Shown here piece by piece: positions 32,662 through 44,600 of a DNA stretch of 64,000 nt. Source of the stretch: Raffaelea ambrosiae (lineage: Eukaryota; Ascomycota; Sordariomycetes; Ophiostomatales; Ophiostomataceae); the NCBI GenBank assembly GCA_002778195.1, contig PCDI01000011.1, positions 1,089,763-1,153,762 on the forward strand, given 5' to 3'. The notes beneath the pieces were generated by a model that worked only from the letters and a program-made list of their open reading frames with translations, had not been told where the DNA came from and did not search any database. The translations under genes were made by a program, and so were the position numbers. Position 1 is the stretch's first letter. Each line of letters starts with the position of its first letter.

Positions 32662-34810
32662 ATGACACGCTGGCCCTCCCCGATGCTGGCGCTGCTGGCG
32701 CTGGCCTGCTGGTGTGCCGGCCTGGCCACGGCCTTTGAAGCGCGGATAGTAGGTTGAGATCCTGGGAAGATGGGGCGTCGTGCCCCTCCCGCGAGATTCT
32801 GCTGGCTCTCGTTCCTCGTGATGGACGACGCTCCCCAAGATCCGGGCTGACTGTTTGCGCAGAGCGAGAAAGACGGATACCGGCAACAATGTGCAGGTAA
32901 GGACAGAGCACGACCAGACGGGGACCACAGGATGGACAGGGCACACGATCAGGAGAAAGATGGCTGACTCCCACAGGCATGTACAGCAAGAGCTCCTGGG
33001 GCGGCCCCGTCGACCCGTACATCAACGTGCGCTTCGACAAGTACGACGGCACCGTCGACCCCATCGTGAGCGCCATCATCTACGAATGGCGCGACGAGTC
33101 GTTTATCGGCATCGAGCCTGATCCGAAGCAAGGAGTAAGCAGACCCCAAGTGCACGACGTCTCCGCGTGGACGTCCGCCACGCTCCCTCCACGCTCTCCA
33201 TCTTTCCCGTCTCTTCCTGTCCTTTCACCATGTCTCTAGAGCGCTTCCTCTAACTCGCACCCCCCCCCAACGCAACAGAAACTCTACGTCTGCGAGGTCC
33301 AGTACATCCCCCAAGGCTTCTGCAACCGCACCGAGGTTGGCCAGTACCTGCTCCAGCCCAACGCCACCGAGCTCTCCCGCAGCGTCATCTACAACGAGGC
33401 CGTCCACCTCCGCGCCTCCCAGCCCGTCCGCTACAACATCAAGAACACCGGCTACTACTGCATCGCCACCAACCCCTTCAAGGCCACCGAGTACAGCGCC
33501 GTCGTCGAGTTCCGCAACGCCTACGGCGAGCTGCCCGCCAGCCAGATCCCCAAGCTGCCGTTCTACGGCGGCATCACCATCCTCTATGCCCTGGTCCTCG
33601 TCTTCTGGTGCTTTTTGTACTACCAGCACCGCGCCGACATCCTGCCCGTGCAGAACTACATCACCGCCATCCTGGCCTTCCTGGTCGTCGAGATGCTCAT
33701 GACCTGGGGCTTCTACGACTTTCTGAACCGCCACGGCTCCAACCTCGGCTCCAAGGTGCTGCTCGTCGTCGTGGCCGTGCTCAACGCCTTCCGCAACTCC
33801 TTCTCCTTCTTCCTCCTGCTCATCGTCTGCATGGGCTACGGCGTCGTCAAGCCCACTCTGGGCAAGACCATGATCTGGGTCCGCGTCCTCGCCGTCGCCC
33901 ATTTTGTCTTTGGCCTGGTCTATGCGATCACCAGTCTTTTGGTCTCTCCAGAAGCCGTTGGTAAGTTGGTGGTGGTGTTCGAAGTTTGCTGATACTCCAG
34001 GCGTAGTTGTTTTCCCCTCTATTCTCCCCCCCCCCCACAGCCTGCTAACACTCTCCAGGCCCCTACGTCCTTCTGATCATCCTCCCCCTCGCCGGCACCC
34101 TGACTGCCTTTTACGTCTGGACGCTCAGCTCGCTCAACATGACGCTCAAGGACCTGCGCGAGCGCAAGCAGCACGCCAAGGAGACCATGTACAAGAAGCT
34201 GTGGTGGTGCATTCTGCTCAGCATCATTGTCATCTTTTCCTTCTTCTTCTTCAACAGCTTCTCGTTCGCCTCCGTCGGCGACCCGGACTACGTGCCCCTC
34301 CGCTGGAAGACCCGCTGGTTCATCCTCGACGGCTGGCTCAACCTCGTCTACTTTGCCGACGTCGCCTGGGTCGCGTACGTCTGGCGCCCCAGCGCCAACA
34401 ACCGTCGCTTCGCCATGAGCGACGAGATCGCCCAGGACGACGACGGCACCTTTGAGATCAACAACATGGACATTGGCGTCCCCGACGACTTTGACGAGGA
34501 CGACTCGGATGGTGCCAACGGAGGCGCGCATGGCGCTGCCGGCACGAACGATCGGCCCGGCGCGGCTGGCGCTGAAGAAGCCAACATTGGCTCCGGCACT
34601 AAGGCAACAACCAATGCACCCAAGTCAATACCGCAGGCCAACCCGTCGGGCTCGGCGTCGACGAGGTCTGCGCCGCTGGCGCGCGACTCTCTGGACGGCG
34701 AGACCATCTTTGCCGTGGGCGAGGACGGCGACAAGTTCTCGGACGACGACGACGACGACGACGCTGAAGGGTCGGGCGAGGAGTCGGGTCTTGTCAAGAA
34801 GAAGAATTGA
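32662..34810 (+). CDS. PTM1: PTM1/GPR107-family seven-helix membrane protein
   Basis: Five exons: 32662-32748, 32863-32896, 32977-33134, 33279-33960 and 34059-34810, giving 570 aa. The exon-2/3 join restores QQCAGMYSKSSWGG, a family signature that confirms the 34-nt exon. Residues 1-25 form a signal peptide. A lumenal Cys-containing beta domain (VCEVQYIPQGFC..., ...YYCIATNP) follows to about 160, then seven helices beginning at YGGITILYALVLVFW and ending near 405 (RWFILDGWLNLVYFADV). The cytosolic tail is acidic (NNMDIGVPDDFDEDDSD; DDDDDDDAEGSGEE near the end). Family proteins (yeast Ptm1, animal TMEM87/GPR107/108) reside in Golgi/endosome membranes and affect protein traffic and secretion. 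A branch-like CTAAC precedes the last acceptor. Confidence 0.95.
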
Positions 34811-35389
34811 AAAAAAGAAAGAGGGATGAACCCTTGGAACCAAGAGAGACGGGTGTTGGTTGGGGGCTATGAACTGTGGAGAGGATAGGGCTCCAGCCTG
34901 TGTACAACAACAACGACAACAAACCACTTCTACTATTACAAAGTATTACAACTCTTTTTGTCTCTTTTTTTGGTTTAGATATTTCATGGTTGTTTTTTGG
35001 GGTAACACACTTTTTTTTTTGTACACACACACACACACACACACACGTTGGAAAGACACAGACGACCAGTTGGGAGCATCGATCCTGGAGAGAAGGGGCT
35101 TTTCTTTGGCATAGGTTTTTTTGTCAGGCTTTTTGTTTGTCTTGGTACCGTTGTCTTGCTTGTCTTTTTTTTTTTCTCTCTTTATGCTACTGCTTCTCAT
35201 TTCAGAGGGAAGCTTTGACGAAACGTTCTAATAATAGCATCAGGGAAAGGAGTGTTTGCTTTTTCTGTTATTTATTGTCGGTCTTTGTTTTGTTGTTCCA
35301 CATCTTCGAAATAACGCAGTGGTAGTAGTCTCTCTCGATTTTTTTTGTTTATTTAAAGAGCATCGATTTTAACGTCCATCCCTCTCCCT
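34811..35389. other. Convergent 3' intergenic, 0.58 kb
   Basis: Between the 3' ends of PTM1 (+) and NDUFAF7 (-). It holds T10 at 35011-35020 next to a CA run (35022-35046). No gene seen. Confidence 0.5.
35022..35046 (+). repeat. CA microsatellite
   Basis: Pure alternating AC run of about 25 nt in the 3' flank shared by PTM1 and NDUFAF7. Confidence 0.9.
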
Positions 35390-37359
35390 CTATTGAACCA
35401 CATCGCCGCCAAATCCGACCGGCCGCCGTCGGCCGTCGTTCTCTGGCAGAATGGCCAGCGCCTTGTACACCTTGCCCATCCCGTTCGGGCCCCGGTCCAC
35501 CAGCCGCCTCCACGACCGCTCAATATCGGCTATCTTGCTCGTGGTGGTAGTGGTGGCGTCAACACTAGAACCGGTGCTCCGGTCGCCCAGCACCTTGGCC
35601 AGTGCCTCGGCCCGCTCCCGGATCCCCATGGTCAGCAGGAAATCCGCCTGCTCTACGGGGCCGTGCACCTCGACTCCTTCGCTCGTGGCCGTCGCCGCCT
35701 CGACAATCGCGCCAAAGTCCACGTCCGCGCTCAGGTCCGTCAGGCCGGGCTCCGCAAAGGGACTCACGATGCGGTGCTTGCGGATGCCCCGGAGCGAGTT
35801 GACGGGCACGGTGCCGTCGCCGGGGCCGTAGTCGAGAATGAGGGCGGCGCCGGACGGCGTCTGTTTCGGGTGCTTGGGGGAGCCGCCGATGCGGGTGGCA
35901 AAGTCTGCGGCATAGAGGCCGGCGTCGGGGCAGATTTCGATGACGGCGTCCTGGACGTTGCGGAGGGCGCCGTAGCGCGGGGACAGGTCGGGGAGGTAGT
36001 GGGCGTGGCGGGTGTCCTTGTCGGCGAGGGTGAGCTGGAAGTCGGGGACGGGGGTGTCGCGGCTCTGGGAGCGCGGGGTGCGGAGGGAGTCGTGGGTGGA
36101 GCCGGGAGGCGTGGGGGAGACGACGAGCTCGCGCCACTGGAGGGTAGTCTTGTAGGGTGGAGGTGGAGTCGTGTCTGAGGGAGGTGAGGAGGAGGAGGAG
36201 GAGGAGGAGGCGGAGGGCGAAGAAGAATTGTCGGCAGTGGAGGAAGGGGGAGGGGGGGGAGGCGAGGAAGAAGAGGAAGGGGACGAGGAAGGGGACGAAG
36301 ACGGAGGAGACGAGGACGGAAAGCCCGGCGATGGCTTCGGCACGACCTGAACAGGCACAGACTGGAAGGCATGGATGGGCAGGGCATCAAAGAACTCGTG
36401 GGCCACAATCAGCGGCATGTGGTCCGTGTCTATATCAAAGTTTGTCAGAACATCGTCCAGGGGCCAAGTATTGCTATGGGGCGGACTGCCAACCATACTG
36501 ATCGGTATCGACTGGATCGTCTCGGTCCACACAATGGGCAGCGACCCGTGCTTGCACACGCCGTGGTAGCCCATCTTGGACTCGGTCAGGGCCGCGTCGG
36601 AACGGCACAGCAGGCTCTTCTGTGTCTGGCGCAGATGCTCGCTGGCCTCGACCATGTAGACCGAGTCGATGCTCTTGGACAGTCCAAAGTGGGAGATGGT
36701 CTGGGGGGGGGGCAAGTCAGCAGAGGCAGAAGACCGTGTTGCGTCAGTCCTACAGATGGTGAGAGAGTGTCCCCCTACCCTGAGAATGTCATCCATCAAG
36801 GTGCCCCGGCCGGGCCCGACCTCGATCAGGTCGACGCCCTTGCTCGGCCGGCCCTGGGCCATCCACTCGGCCACGAACCAGATGCCGACCAGCTCGCCAA
36901 ACATCTGCGACACCTCGGGCGACGTGACAAAGTCGCCGGTGCGGCCGAACTGGTCGCGGCCGCTCTCGGCCAGAGCACCCGTGTAGTAGCCGCCCAGGTC
37001 CGAGGTCAGGCACATGCGCATGTAGCTGGCCAGAGGGATGGGGCCGGTCAGCTACAAGAAGGAAAACGACACGGTGAGCAAAACAGAACGGCACCACACG
37101 ACTGGACCAGAAACGCTTGCACGCCCATGCTGGCAGATTCGTGCCTTACCGAAATGGCCTCGGCCAGCTGCTTGGCCAGGGGCGTCGACCACGTGCGCGT
37201 GTCGGACTGCGTCCGTCGGGGGACGGTCGAGGAGAATGCTCGGCATCTCGGGGCCGGCTGGGGAGTCGGCCCCATCCGGGGAGCAGCAAGCCTCTGGCAG
37301 GGCCGTGAGCAGCGCAGCAGCGCCGTCCAGGGAGCCCCCCCTCTGTACGCTCGTCTCAT
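35390..37359 (-). CDS. NDUFAF7: NDUFAF7/MidA-like mitochondrial arginine methyltransferase
   Basis: Exons 37359-37150, 37051-36779 and 36700-35390 give 597 aa. Residues 1-50 are Arg/Ala/Pro-rich and nearly free of acidic residues, a mitochondrial targeting sequence. Exon 2 opens LTGPIPLASYMRMCLTSDLG and contains FVTSPEVSQMFGELVGIW and the SAM-binding DLIEVGPGRGTLMDD. The family dimethylates an arginine of NDUFS2 early in complex I assembly. The second intron is 78 bp and has no in-frame stop, so its retention would insert 26 residues right after the SAM loop. Exon 3 has IVAHEFFDALPIHAFQ and LILDYGPGDGT, split by a Ser/Pro-rich insertion of about 85 residues (near 280-365). The gene is divergent from the CDK11-like gene. 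Confidence 0.93.
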
Positions 37360-38100
37360 TTTTCGGTATGCGATTGAATGGTTGTCTGTGCTCTCTGCGT
37401 GTCTCGTCCGAGCTCATGGATCTATTGGATCCATTGCAAGGAAAAGAACAAGAGAGAAAGTGGCAAACCCGTCTGCTGCCATCGTATTGTCAGCAACTGG
37501 GGCCAAATGAGTTTTCGCATGCATGTGCGAGACAGGCCGAACCTACGCAGCGTCCACCGAGTAAAAGAAGACGCGAGACCAGTTGACCGATGCAACAGCA
37601 CAGGTGAAGGACGAAAGAGGGCAATGTCGTGGCGGGAGCTAGGGCGATGTGCGCTTTTCCAAAAGAAAGCTGTCACCCGAAAAAAAAAATGTAGCGCTCT
37701 GATTGGCCTATCCCCGAAGCTTGGTGGGCAAGTCCCAGACAACGTCACTTTTTTGGTTGTTGGACCATCACTGCTTCGAGCTGTAGAAAACAACACGACT
37801 TCGCGGCGCACTTGATTCTTGGTGGAGGCAAACTTGGATCACTTGGCCATACGACTTTTTGACACGAAATCTCGGCGCAAACGCGAAACAACCCGGTGCA
37901 GTTGCAGCCAAGACACCGAACGAGGGAACACGCGCACCACGACAACACACGAGAGACGACGACGTGGGAAAAAAAAAAGAATAAAAAAGGGAAGGGAGGG
38001 AAGAGGCCGCGACGAGGAAGAGAAACAAGACATAAAACAGAAAAACAAAAAAAAAAAAACAGAAAAAGAGGGGAGGAAACAAAAAGACACTCCCCCAGCC
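37360..38100. promoter_or_regulatory. Divergent promoter, NDUFAF7 / CDK11-like
   Basis: 741 bp between two start codons on opposite strands. It is A-rich just before the kinase ATG (about 37970-38090). No specific operator was recognised. Confidence 0.5.
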
Positions 38101-39760
38101 ATGGCAGGCGCCCAAAAGTCGCGCTGGGCGGACACGGCCGAAGACGTCGCCACGGCGGCAAAGAAGCGCAAGGAGAAGGAAGAGAAGAAGCGGCGCAAGG
38201 CGGCCGAGCGCGCACGGCGAGAAGCGGAAGCCAAGGCAGCGCCGCCCGGCCAGGAGAGCAGGCCGCAGGACCGCCGAGGCGAAAACCCAGACCCAGACCC
38301 AGACCCAGACACAGACGGCCGGCCGCCCAAGCGGAGGAAAACCACGCCTGACCGCGGCGCCCTGCGACCGCCACCACCACCACCACCGTCGTCGTCGTCG
38401 TTGTCGCCCTCCATCACCGAGACCACCACCCGCGACGGCGGCCACGGCCTTCTGCGCCTCAGCGGCGGCCCGCTGCCCCCGCCCTGCCGCAGCGTCGAGC
38501 GCTACGACAAGCTCAACGACATCGAGGAGGGCGCGTACGGCTGGGTGGCGCGCGCGCGCGACACGGCCACGGGCGAGGTGGTGGCCCTGAAGCGGCTCAA
38601 GCTGGACCCCCAGGACCGGCAGGGCCTGCCGGTGACGGGCCTGCGCGAGATCCAGCTGCTCAAGGACTGCCGCCCGCACCGGAACATTGTCCAGCTGCGG
38701 GAGGTGGTCGTGGGCGACAAGAGGCCGATCGAGAGGTGCCCCCTTTTTTTTTCGGACGACGACCCCTTGGGGAGGCAGATGAGACTGAGAGAGCCCCCGT
38801 GTGGCGGCCCACCCCTACGAAGCGATGTTTTGCTAACACCTACGCTCCCCCCCCCTCCCCTCCAGCATCTTCCTCGTCCTCGAATTCGTCGAGCACGACC
38901 TCAAGAGCATCCTCGAAGACATGCCGCAGCCGTTCCTGGCCTCCGAAGTCAAGACCCTCCTGCGCCAGCTCGCCGCCGGCGTCGCCTACCTCCACCGCCG
39001 CCACATCCTCCACCGCGACCTCAAGACGTCCAACCTGCTGCTCAACAACCGCGGCCAGCTCAAGATTGCCGACTTTGGCATGGCCCGCTACTGGGACGCG
39101 GCCGCGGCCACGGCCAGCCTGGTGCCGCTGACCGCCCTCGTCGTCACCCTCTGGTACCGCGCCCCCGAACTCCTCCTCGGCGAGCGCCGCTACGGCGCCC
39201 CCGTCGACCTCTGGAGCGTCGGCTGCATCTTTGGCGAGCTGCTCACCCGCGAACCCCTGCTGCAGGGCGCCAACGAGGCCGACGAGCTCGTCAAGATCTT
39301 CCAGCTCCGCGGCCTGCCCACCGACGCCGTCTGGCCCGGCTTCCGCCGACTGCCCAACGCCCGGGCCCTCAAACTGCCGCTCGACGGAGGAGGCGCAGGA
39401 GCGGACGGCGGGGCACACGCCCCCGTCCCCCTGCGCGCCCGCTTCCCGCTGCTGACCAAGGCCGGCTGCGACCTGCTCGCCCAGCTGCTCGCCCTCGACC
39501 CGGCCCGCCGCCCCACGGCCGACGAGATGCTCGAGCACGAGTATTTCCGCCAGGACCCCCGCGCCAAACAAGAGGCCATGTTCCCGACCTTCCCCAGCAA
39601 GGCCGGCCAGGAGCGCCGCCGCCGCCGCGCCACGCCCAATGCGCCCGTGCGTGGCGGCGCCGCCGCCGTCGTCGATCTCGGCGCCGTCGACTTCGCCGGC
39701 ATCTTCAGCGGCCGCGACAAAGAAGAACGCGGCGCCGGCTTTAGTCTACGCATGGTATGA
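38101..39760 (+). CDS. CDK11/PITSLRE-like cyclin-dependent kinase
   Basis: Exons 38101-38735 and 38866-39760 (130-bp intron, donor GTGCCC, branch CTAAC, phase 2) encode 509 aa. Residues 1-70 are a Lys/Arg/Glu-rich helix, probably nuclear-targeting and coiled, followed by Pro/Ser-rich sequence. The kinase domain runs from about 137 to 470: glycine loop EEGAYGWV, VALKRLK lysine near 163, PVTGLRE in the PITSLRE position near 180, HRDLKTSNLLL near 261, DFGMAR near 281 and WYRAPELLLG near 308. The activation-loop Thr is kept (PLTALVVT). HRDLKTSN is typical of the CDK10/CDK11 group; fission yeast Ppk23 is a likely relative. Family roles are in transcription and splicing. The glycine loop reads EEGAYG instead of the usual GEGTYG. 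Confidence 0.9.
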
Positions 39761-40575
39761 AGAAGCACACAAAGCGCCAAGCACAAAGCACCAAGCGCCA
39801 AGCACAGAGCCAAAAAGAAGCCATCAAAATCACTCTAGATGGATGCTTTATTATGCTAGAAACTATCTCAGTCTCCAAAATAATACAGACTAGAATAGGG
39901 AGAGAAGGAGAGGAAAACGTGTGTCTGTGTCCGTCCATGTGGTACGCGACCAAACAACGATAATAATAACCCACGATCGTCATCACCTCCGTTTCGTCCA
40001 TATGCAGCAGATACAAAAGAGATTTGGCAAGAAAAAACACATAGGTGTCTTTTCCATAACAAGCAAATTTTTTTTTTGAAAACCCTCCCACCAAAACACA
40101 AAAAAAAAACCCAAATACAACAAGCAAATGTTCCCGAGTGCACCCAAGATGTGTAAAGAGAGTAGTATGCCAACGCCCTGGAAATAGCAGAAAACAGTAT
40201 AGACAACCGGACAGAAAGATGGGTCGAGATAAGAGGAGGCGAAGGCGTGTAAAAGAAGTCGAAAAAAAAGTTGAATAGCCGAGTTTGGTCGAACGTACGG
40301 TATGGCCAACGTCGATCGACGAACCCAGGGATCGAATGGAAAATGGCAACGTGAGAAACCACAAAAGGAACGTATGCTGTGCGTGAATTAAGAATGTCCG
40401 TATAAAATGCTCCTCACTCTTCCTCTTTTGTATGTTGGTTTGGAAATTATCATCTCTCGTGTGTATGTGTGTGCGGGCCGATCAGATTCCGGAAATGCAG
40501 TTGGGAATCATCAAAATGGTCATTAGAGCCGCAGCAGTCACAGCGGCAGCGGCAGCGGCAGCATTCGCAGCACGA
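39761..40575. other. Convergent 3' intergenic, 0.8 kb
   Basis: Between the CDK11-like (+) and DUF7137 (-) stop codons. It contains two imperfect copies of a ~20-bp unit (39772-39811) and a GGCAGC repeat (about 40541-40562). No gene seen. Confidence 0.5.
39772..39811 (+). repeat. Tandem 20-bp imperfect repeat
   Basis: Two adjacent units of the form AAGCGCCAAGCACARAGC just after the kinase stop codon. Confidence 0.7.
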
Positions 40576-41604
40576 TCATGCCAGGCCCAGACCTTGCACG
40601 AACCAGGTAAAGCTCAGCACCGTGATGATGCTCATGGTTATAGCGAAGCCAATGGCCCGCTTGTCATTGTCTGACACGCCCGCGCTGCAGCTGGCACACG
40701 TCCAGCCATCGGCGAGCGGCGTGTACGGCTGCGGCGTGTACAGGCCAAAGATGAAGCTGTCAAAGGTGCCCAGATACCCGGGTTCCGACGTGGCACTGAT
40801 GCTGCTCTCGGCGTCGTAGATAATGAGAGTGTACTCCTGGGTCAGCAGCGGCGAGTCGCTGTTGGCCGCCTGGTACGCCTTGGTGTCCCACGTGTACACG
40901 CCCTTGGTCTCAAAGGTCATGTTCTGGGTCAGCGTGTACGTGCGGCTGGCAGAGCTGCAGGACACCAGCACGTCGATGGCCGTGGGCGTGCCCTGCAGGT
41001 CCGTGTAGTTCCAGCCCCACGTCACATAGTCGCCAATCTTGTACAGCTGCGAGCCGGCCGTGGTGGCCGGCGAGGTCATAACGATGCCGCCAGCCGGGTC
41101 GTTGGAGTCGTACTCGGTGTGCGTCGAGTTGGTGCTATTGGCGCTGCCGCTGGCCGTAGCCACCGCGCCCGTGTTGAGGTTGTACGTGGTTTCGGCATCG
41201 TCCGTGCCCGTCGTCTTGCCCGTTGTCTTGCCCGTTGTCTTCTTGTCTGTGCCCGTCGTGGTCGTGGCCTTGTCAGTCGCCGTCTTGTCGGTAGTGGCAG
41301 TCGTGGCCTTGCCAGTGGCAGTTGCCGTTGCCGACTCCGTCGTGTCCGTCTTCTGTGCTGGGCTAGCGGCTGTTTGACTCTGTTAGCATGGAAACCGGGA
41401 CCCTATCGACAGTATGCGTGGAGACGTCTTCATCTCGTCATCGCCTACGCGGGTTGACAACGTACATGCTGTCGAGGATGTGTCTCGCACAACCAGGGCG
41501 TCGATGTCGGGCATGAAGTCTGACCAGGTTGGCCAGGCCGCGGTGATGCTCGACATGGAGAGGGCAGCCAGGGCCACCTGGCCGACGGTCCGGGAGACCT
41601 TCAT
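40576..41604 (-). CDS. DUF7137-type secreted/membrane-anchored protein
   Basis: Exons 41604-41466 and 41369-40576 (96-bp intron, donor GTACGT, branch GCTAAC, phase 1) encode 310 aa. Residues 1-23 form a signal peptide (MKVSRTVGQVALAALSMSSI). WPTWSDFMPDIDALVVRD follows, then a Thr/Lys/Gly-rich stretch with near-repeats (TTGKTTGKTTG). Residues about 130-275 are a beta-rich ectodomain (YKIGDYVTWGWNYTDLQGTP, LIIYDAESSISATSEPGYLG, YTPQPYTPLADGWTC) with several N-x-T/S sites. One hydrophobic helix (AIGFAITMSIITVLSFTWF) near the C-terminus would anchor it. This matches fungal proteins labelled DUF7137, of unknown function, likely at the plasma membrane or wall. Ser/Thr density predicts O-mannosylation. 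Confidence 0.85.
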
Positions 41605-44600
41605 TGTGCACAAACGAAAGGAGATCAAGGTAGTAGTAGGAAAGCGAGCGACGGCCTGAGAAGCCAAATATCCAGAAAAGCCAAAGGAAAGAGAGCGAAA
41701 GAAAGGAAACTACCCTCTCGAAGGTGATCGAAAAGGGCAGCGAGGGCGGAACCAAACGGAACCGAAAGGACCGTGCGGAAGAGAAGACAATGGCTTAAAA
41801 GAGGTGAAGTCTTTGGTGTCAGTTGCGTGTGGCTGTCAGCGTGATCTGTCGATCGACGTCGTGGCAGTCTCTCTCAGGTCCGGTCACTGTTGTGTTCGCC
41901 CGATGGGAGGTCTCGGGATGGATGGGGTAGATCGAAAGCAAGGGGTCGAGGGAGAGTTTCGAGGGTCCTTCGACGAGAGAGCAAAACAAAGTCGAAAAAC
42001 CGTGCGCCTCCTCGAGGGACGAGTGACACAAGGGAAACGGAAAACCAGAGAAGCGGTAGAGTGTCCCCAAGAAACGAGCGGATGGGAAACGCAGAGCCAA
42101 ACGAAGGAGCAATAACAGCAACAAGGGAAGCGAGTGTGGTTGAGACGTGTTGAGGGACGAAGAAAAGTAACGATCGTGTTTTTGTCGCTGACCCGCGCAG
42201 GGGAAGGGAAAAATAGAAACAACAGGGAACAACGAACAACAGGGAGCAACAGCGCCTCCACAGCCCGTCAGGAGGAAAGCGACACCAAAAGCACCACCAA
42301 GACAACGGAAGGAGCCAAGCCACCTGCGCGCCTGATTGGCTGGCCGGGTTGCCGGTGTACCACACACGCCCCACATGTGGCCAAGCATGGCCCTCCTGGG
42401 AGAGCAACTATTGCAAAGTACATACTTTGTAGCAATAAGCATGTCGTGTTAGGGGCTGGAGCTGGGCTGGCCCGGGGAAAGCGCAGGCGGTCAAAACAGG
42501 AAAGCGCGCTGGACAGCATTGGCCCGGCAAATTTACCTACATTGCGGGATACGAGTCGCGCACTTGCTCACGCATTCGTTGCATTCCCTAGTTAGGTCTC
42601 CCAGTCTGTCGCTCGCTTCGTATCCAGGCCGCTCCACAGCAGAACCTGTTTGTGTGGCCCACCCATCAGAGACACAGCTGCACGCAACGGTTGCAATCAA
42701 TGCCACGCACGTTCGTATTGCCGTTGTGGCCCCTTCTAGCGGTTTGCCTGCGGTGTGCAAGGCGAGACAAGGCAGCCCCAGCGTGGCACTGCCCTGCCGT
42801 GGCGCTGCCCAGAAGAGGGAGAGCCGGCAATCCTCTGCACAGAGAGATCTGCTATGACTATGCATTTCCACTCCAGCGCGCCTCTTGCTCCGGCTCGGAT
42901 GCCCGAGCCCCTTTTCCATTCCCCTCCCCTTGATTTCTTTTGTCTGATGGGGCCATATTCCTTCTTGCCATCTGAATGAAGGGCTGTCTATTGGCACCAC
43001 ATTTCAGCCCATGGCCTCTGCCTCTAACGCTTTCCAGGTCGTCCAGGGCCCCTCTGGCTGCATTGCTGGTGGTTCGTTCTGGCTTGGGGCAGGTCTTTTT
43101 GCGAGCTGGCGCGTTCCATTCTGCAGGCCGTCAGCGCCAACAAAATGAGAGACTGCCCCTGCGCCAGCTCGGGCTTCCAGGCCGACCAGACTTGATCAGG
43201 CTTAGCGGGTCACTTTAATACGATCCCTCTTGGTGTTTTTTTTTTGCTTTGCTTTCTTTTTCTCCATTTTTAATTATGTATGTTAATCATAGTGGTCGCT
43301 CTCGTTTTTTCCCCGGCCAGGGACCGACTGCAAAGCCACTTCACGTGTTCGCCGACGCGACACCAAAGACCAACGAAACCAACAGACAGCTAAAAATAAA
43401 GCGAAGTCCACACTGCTCTCGTAAGATACTACCGTGTAAATCCGTCATCGCCAGCCTCGATGAGACAACCACCCTCTCCAAAAATACAATGCAGTGCGCC
43501 ACAATCCTTCCCTCTGTCCTCATAAGGAGCCCGACTCGCCTATAACGTGCACTTCTACAAAAGCAAAGTGCAACTTCCAGTGAACGGCAACAGCATACAG
43601 TGGCAGCTGACCAGAATCGTGAGCACAGACTGAAGTCAGAATCAAGCCGGAAGGCGGGGCAGTCTTCGTTTTAGCCCTGCCAGGGATAAGTTGATGCTCA
43701 CCCTCTTCTGCCCCTCATCCGATATCTCTATTATTACTGACGATAGCTGGATAAGAGAAAAGACGTTATCTCTGCGTCCCTTCCGTTCCCATGGCAATGC
43801 CGAGTTGGCAATTGGTCAGGTGCTCACATTCCAAGGGAAGCGATTGAGCCACGGCCACGGCCACGGCCACGGCCAGCCTGGTGTATTGCAACACCTCCAA
43901 TGATCTGCACGACCACCCGCAGTCCCCTATGAGCAGCGCATCCTGGATTCGCAATGAGTATTGCTCAGATCCGCCATAACACCTGCGTCGAGCTAGACGG
44001 GAATTCGTGATCCGAGTCCGGAGCCGTGGAACAAACTAGATTCCCAACGGCACAAAGTTCTGTCGACAAAGGAGGAACTTCCTCTTCAAAATATGTTTCT
44101 GCCCACGGGGCAATTGCTGTGTATGCCACCGCCATCACATTGATTTGGCCGACGACACCCGCCGCCAGTATGACCAGCACAGGACCACGGCCGCCAGACG
44201 AGCCATTCACGAATCGATCGGAGAGACGGCAATGAGATTTTTTTCGATTCTCCATACTCGCACCACCGAATTGCGACCCAGTCCCATGTTACCTGGGCAA
44301 GTCAGACTGGGGACAACATTGTTGCATCGCAACTGCGCCTCTGACCAACACAGACCCAACGAAACCGGTATGCCACGGTGGCCGGCTCTGAAAATCTCGG
44401 CTCTCTGTGTCCGAAAGCACTCCGAAACGTACTGCGTCCTGCAATGTAGTTTACAAGTGAGGACTCGTGATTGCAGCCTCTCTGGCTGCCTGTGGCTGCT
44501 CCGTCATTGCGCAAGGGGCCGACGTGGATCCACTTATTTACCTCCCACTCAACCGTGCCACAAGGCTGATCTAATTAACGATCATCACGCCTTGCTTGCG

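Noticed and set aside
39190..39813. 207-codon frame on - opposite the CDK11-like kinase
   Set aside because: The plus strand has all kinase motifs; the minus frame is low-complexity Ser/Ala/Arg.
41819..42442. 207-codon frame on - in the DUF7137 upstream region
   Set aside because: No domain, Cys/Ser/Phe-rich composition as seen in spacer DNA, and no splice-consistent start.
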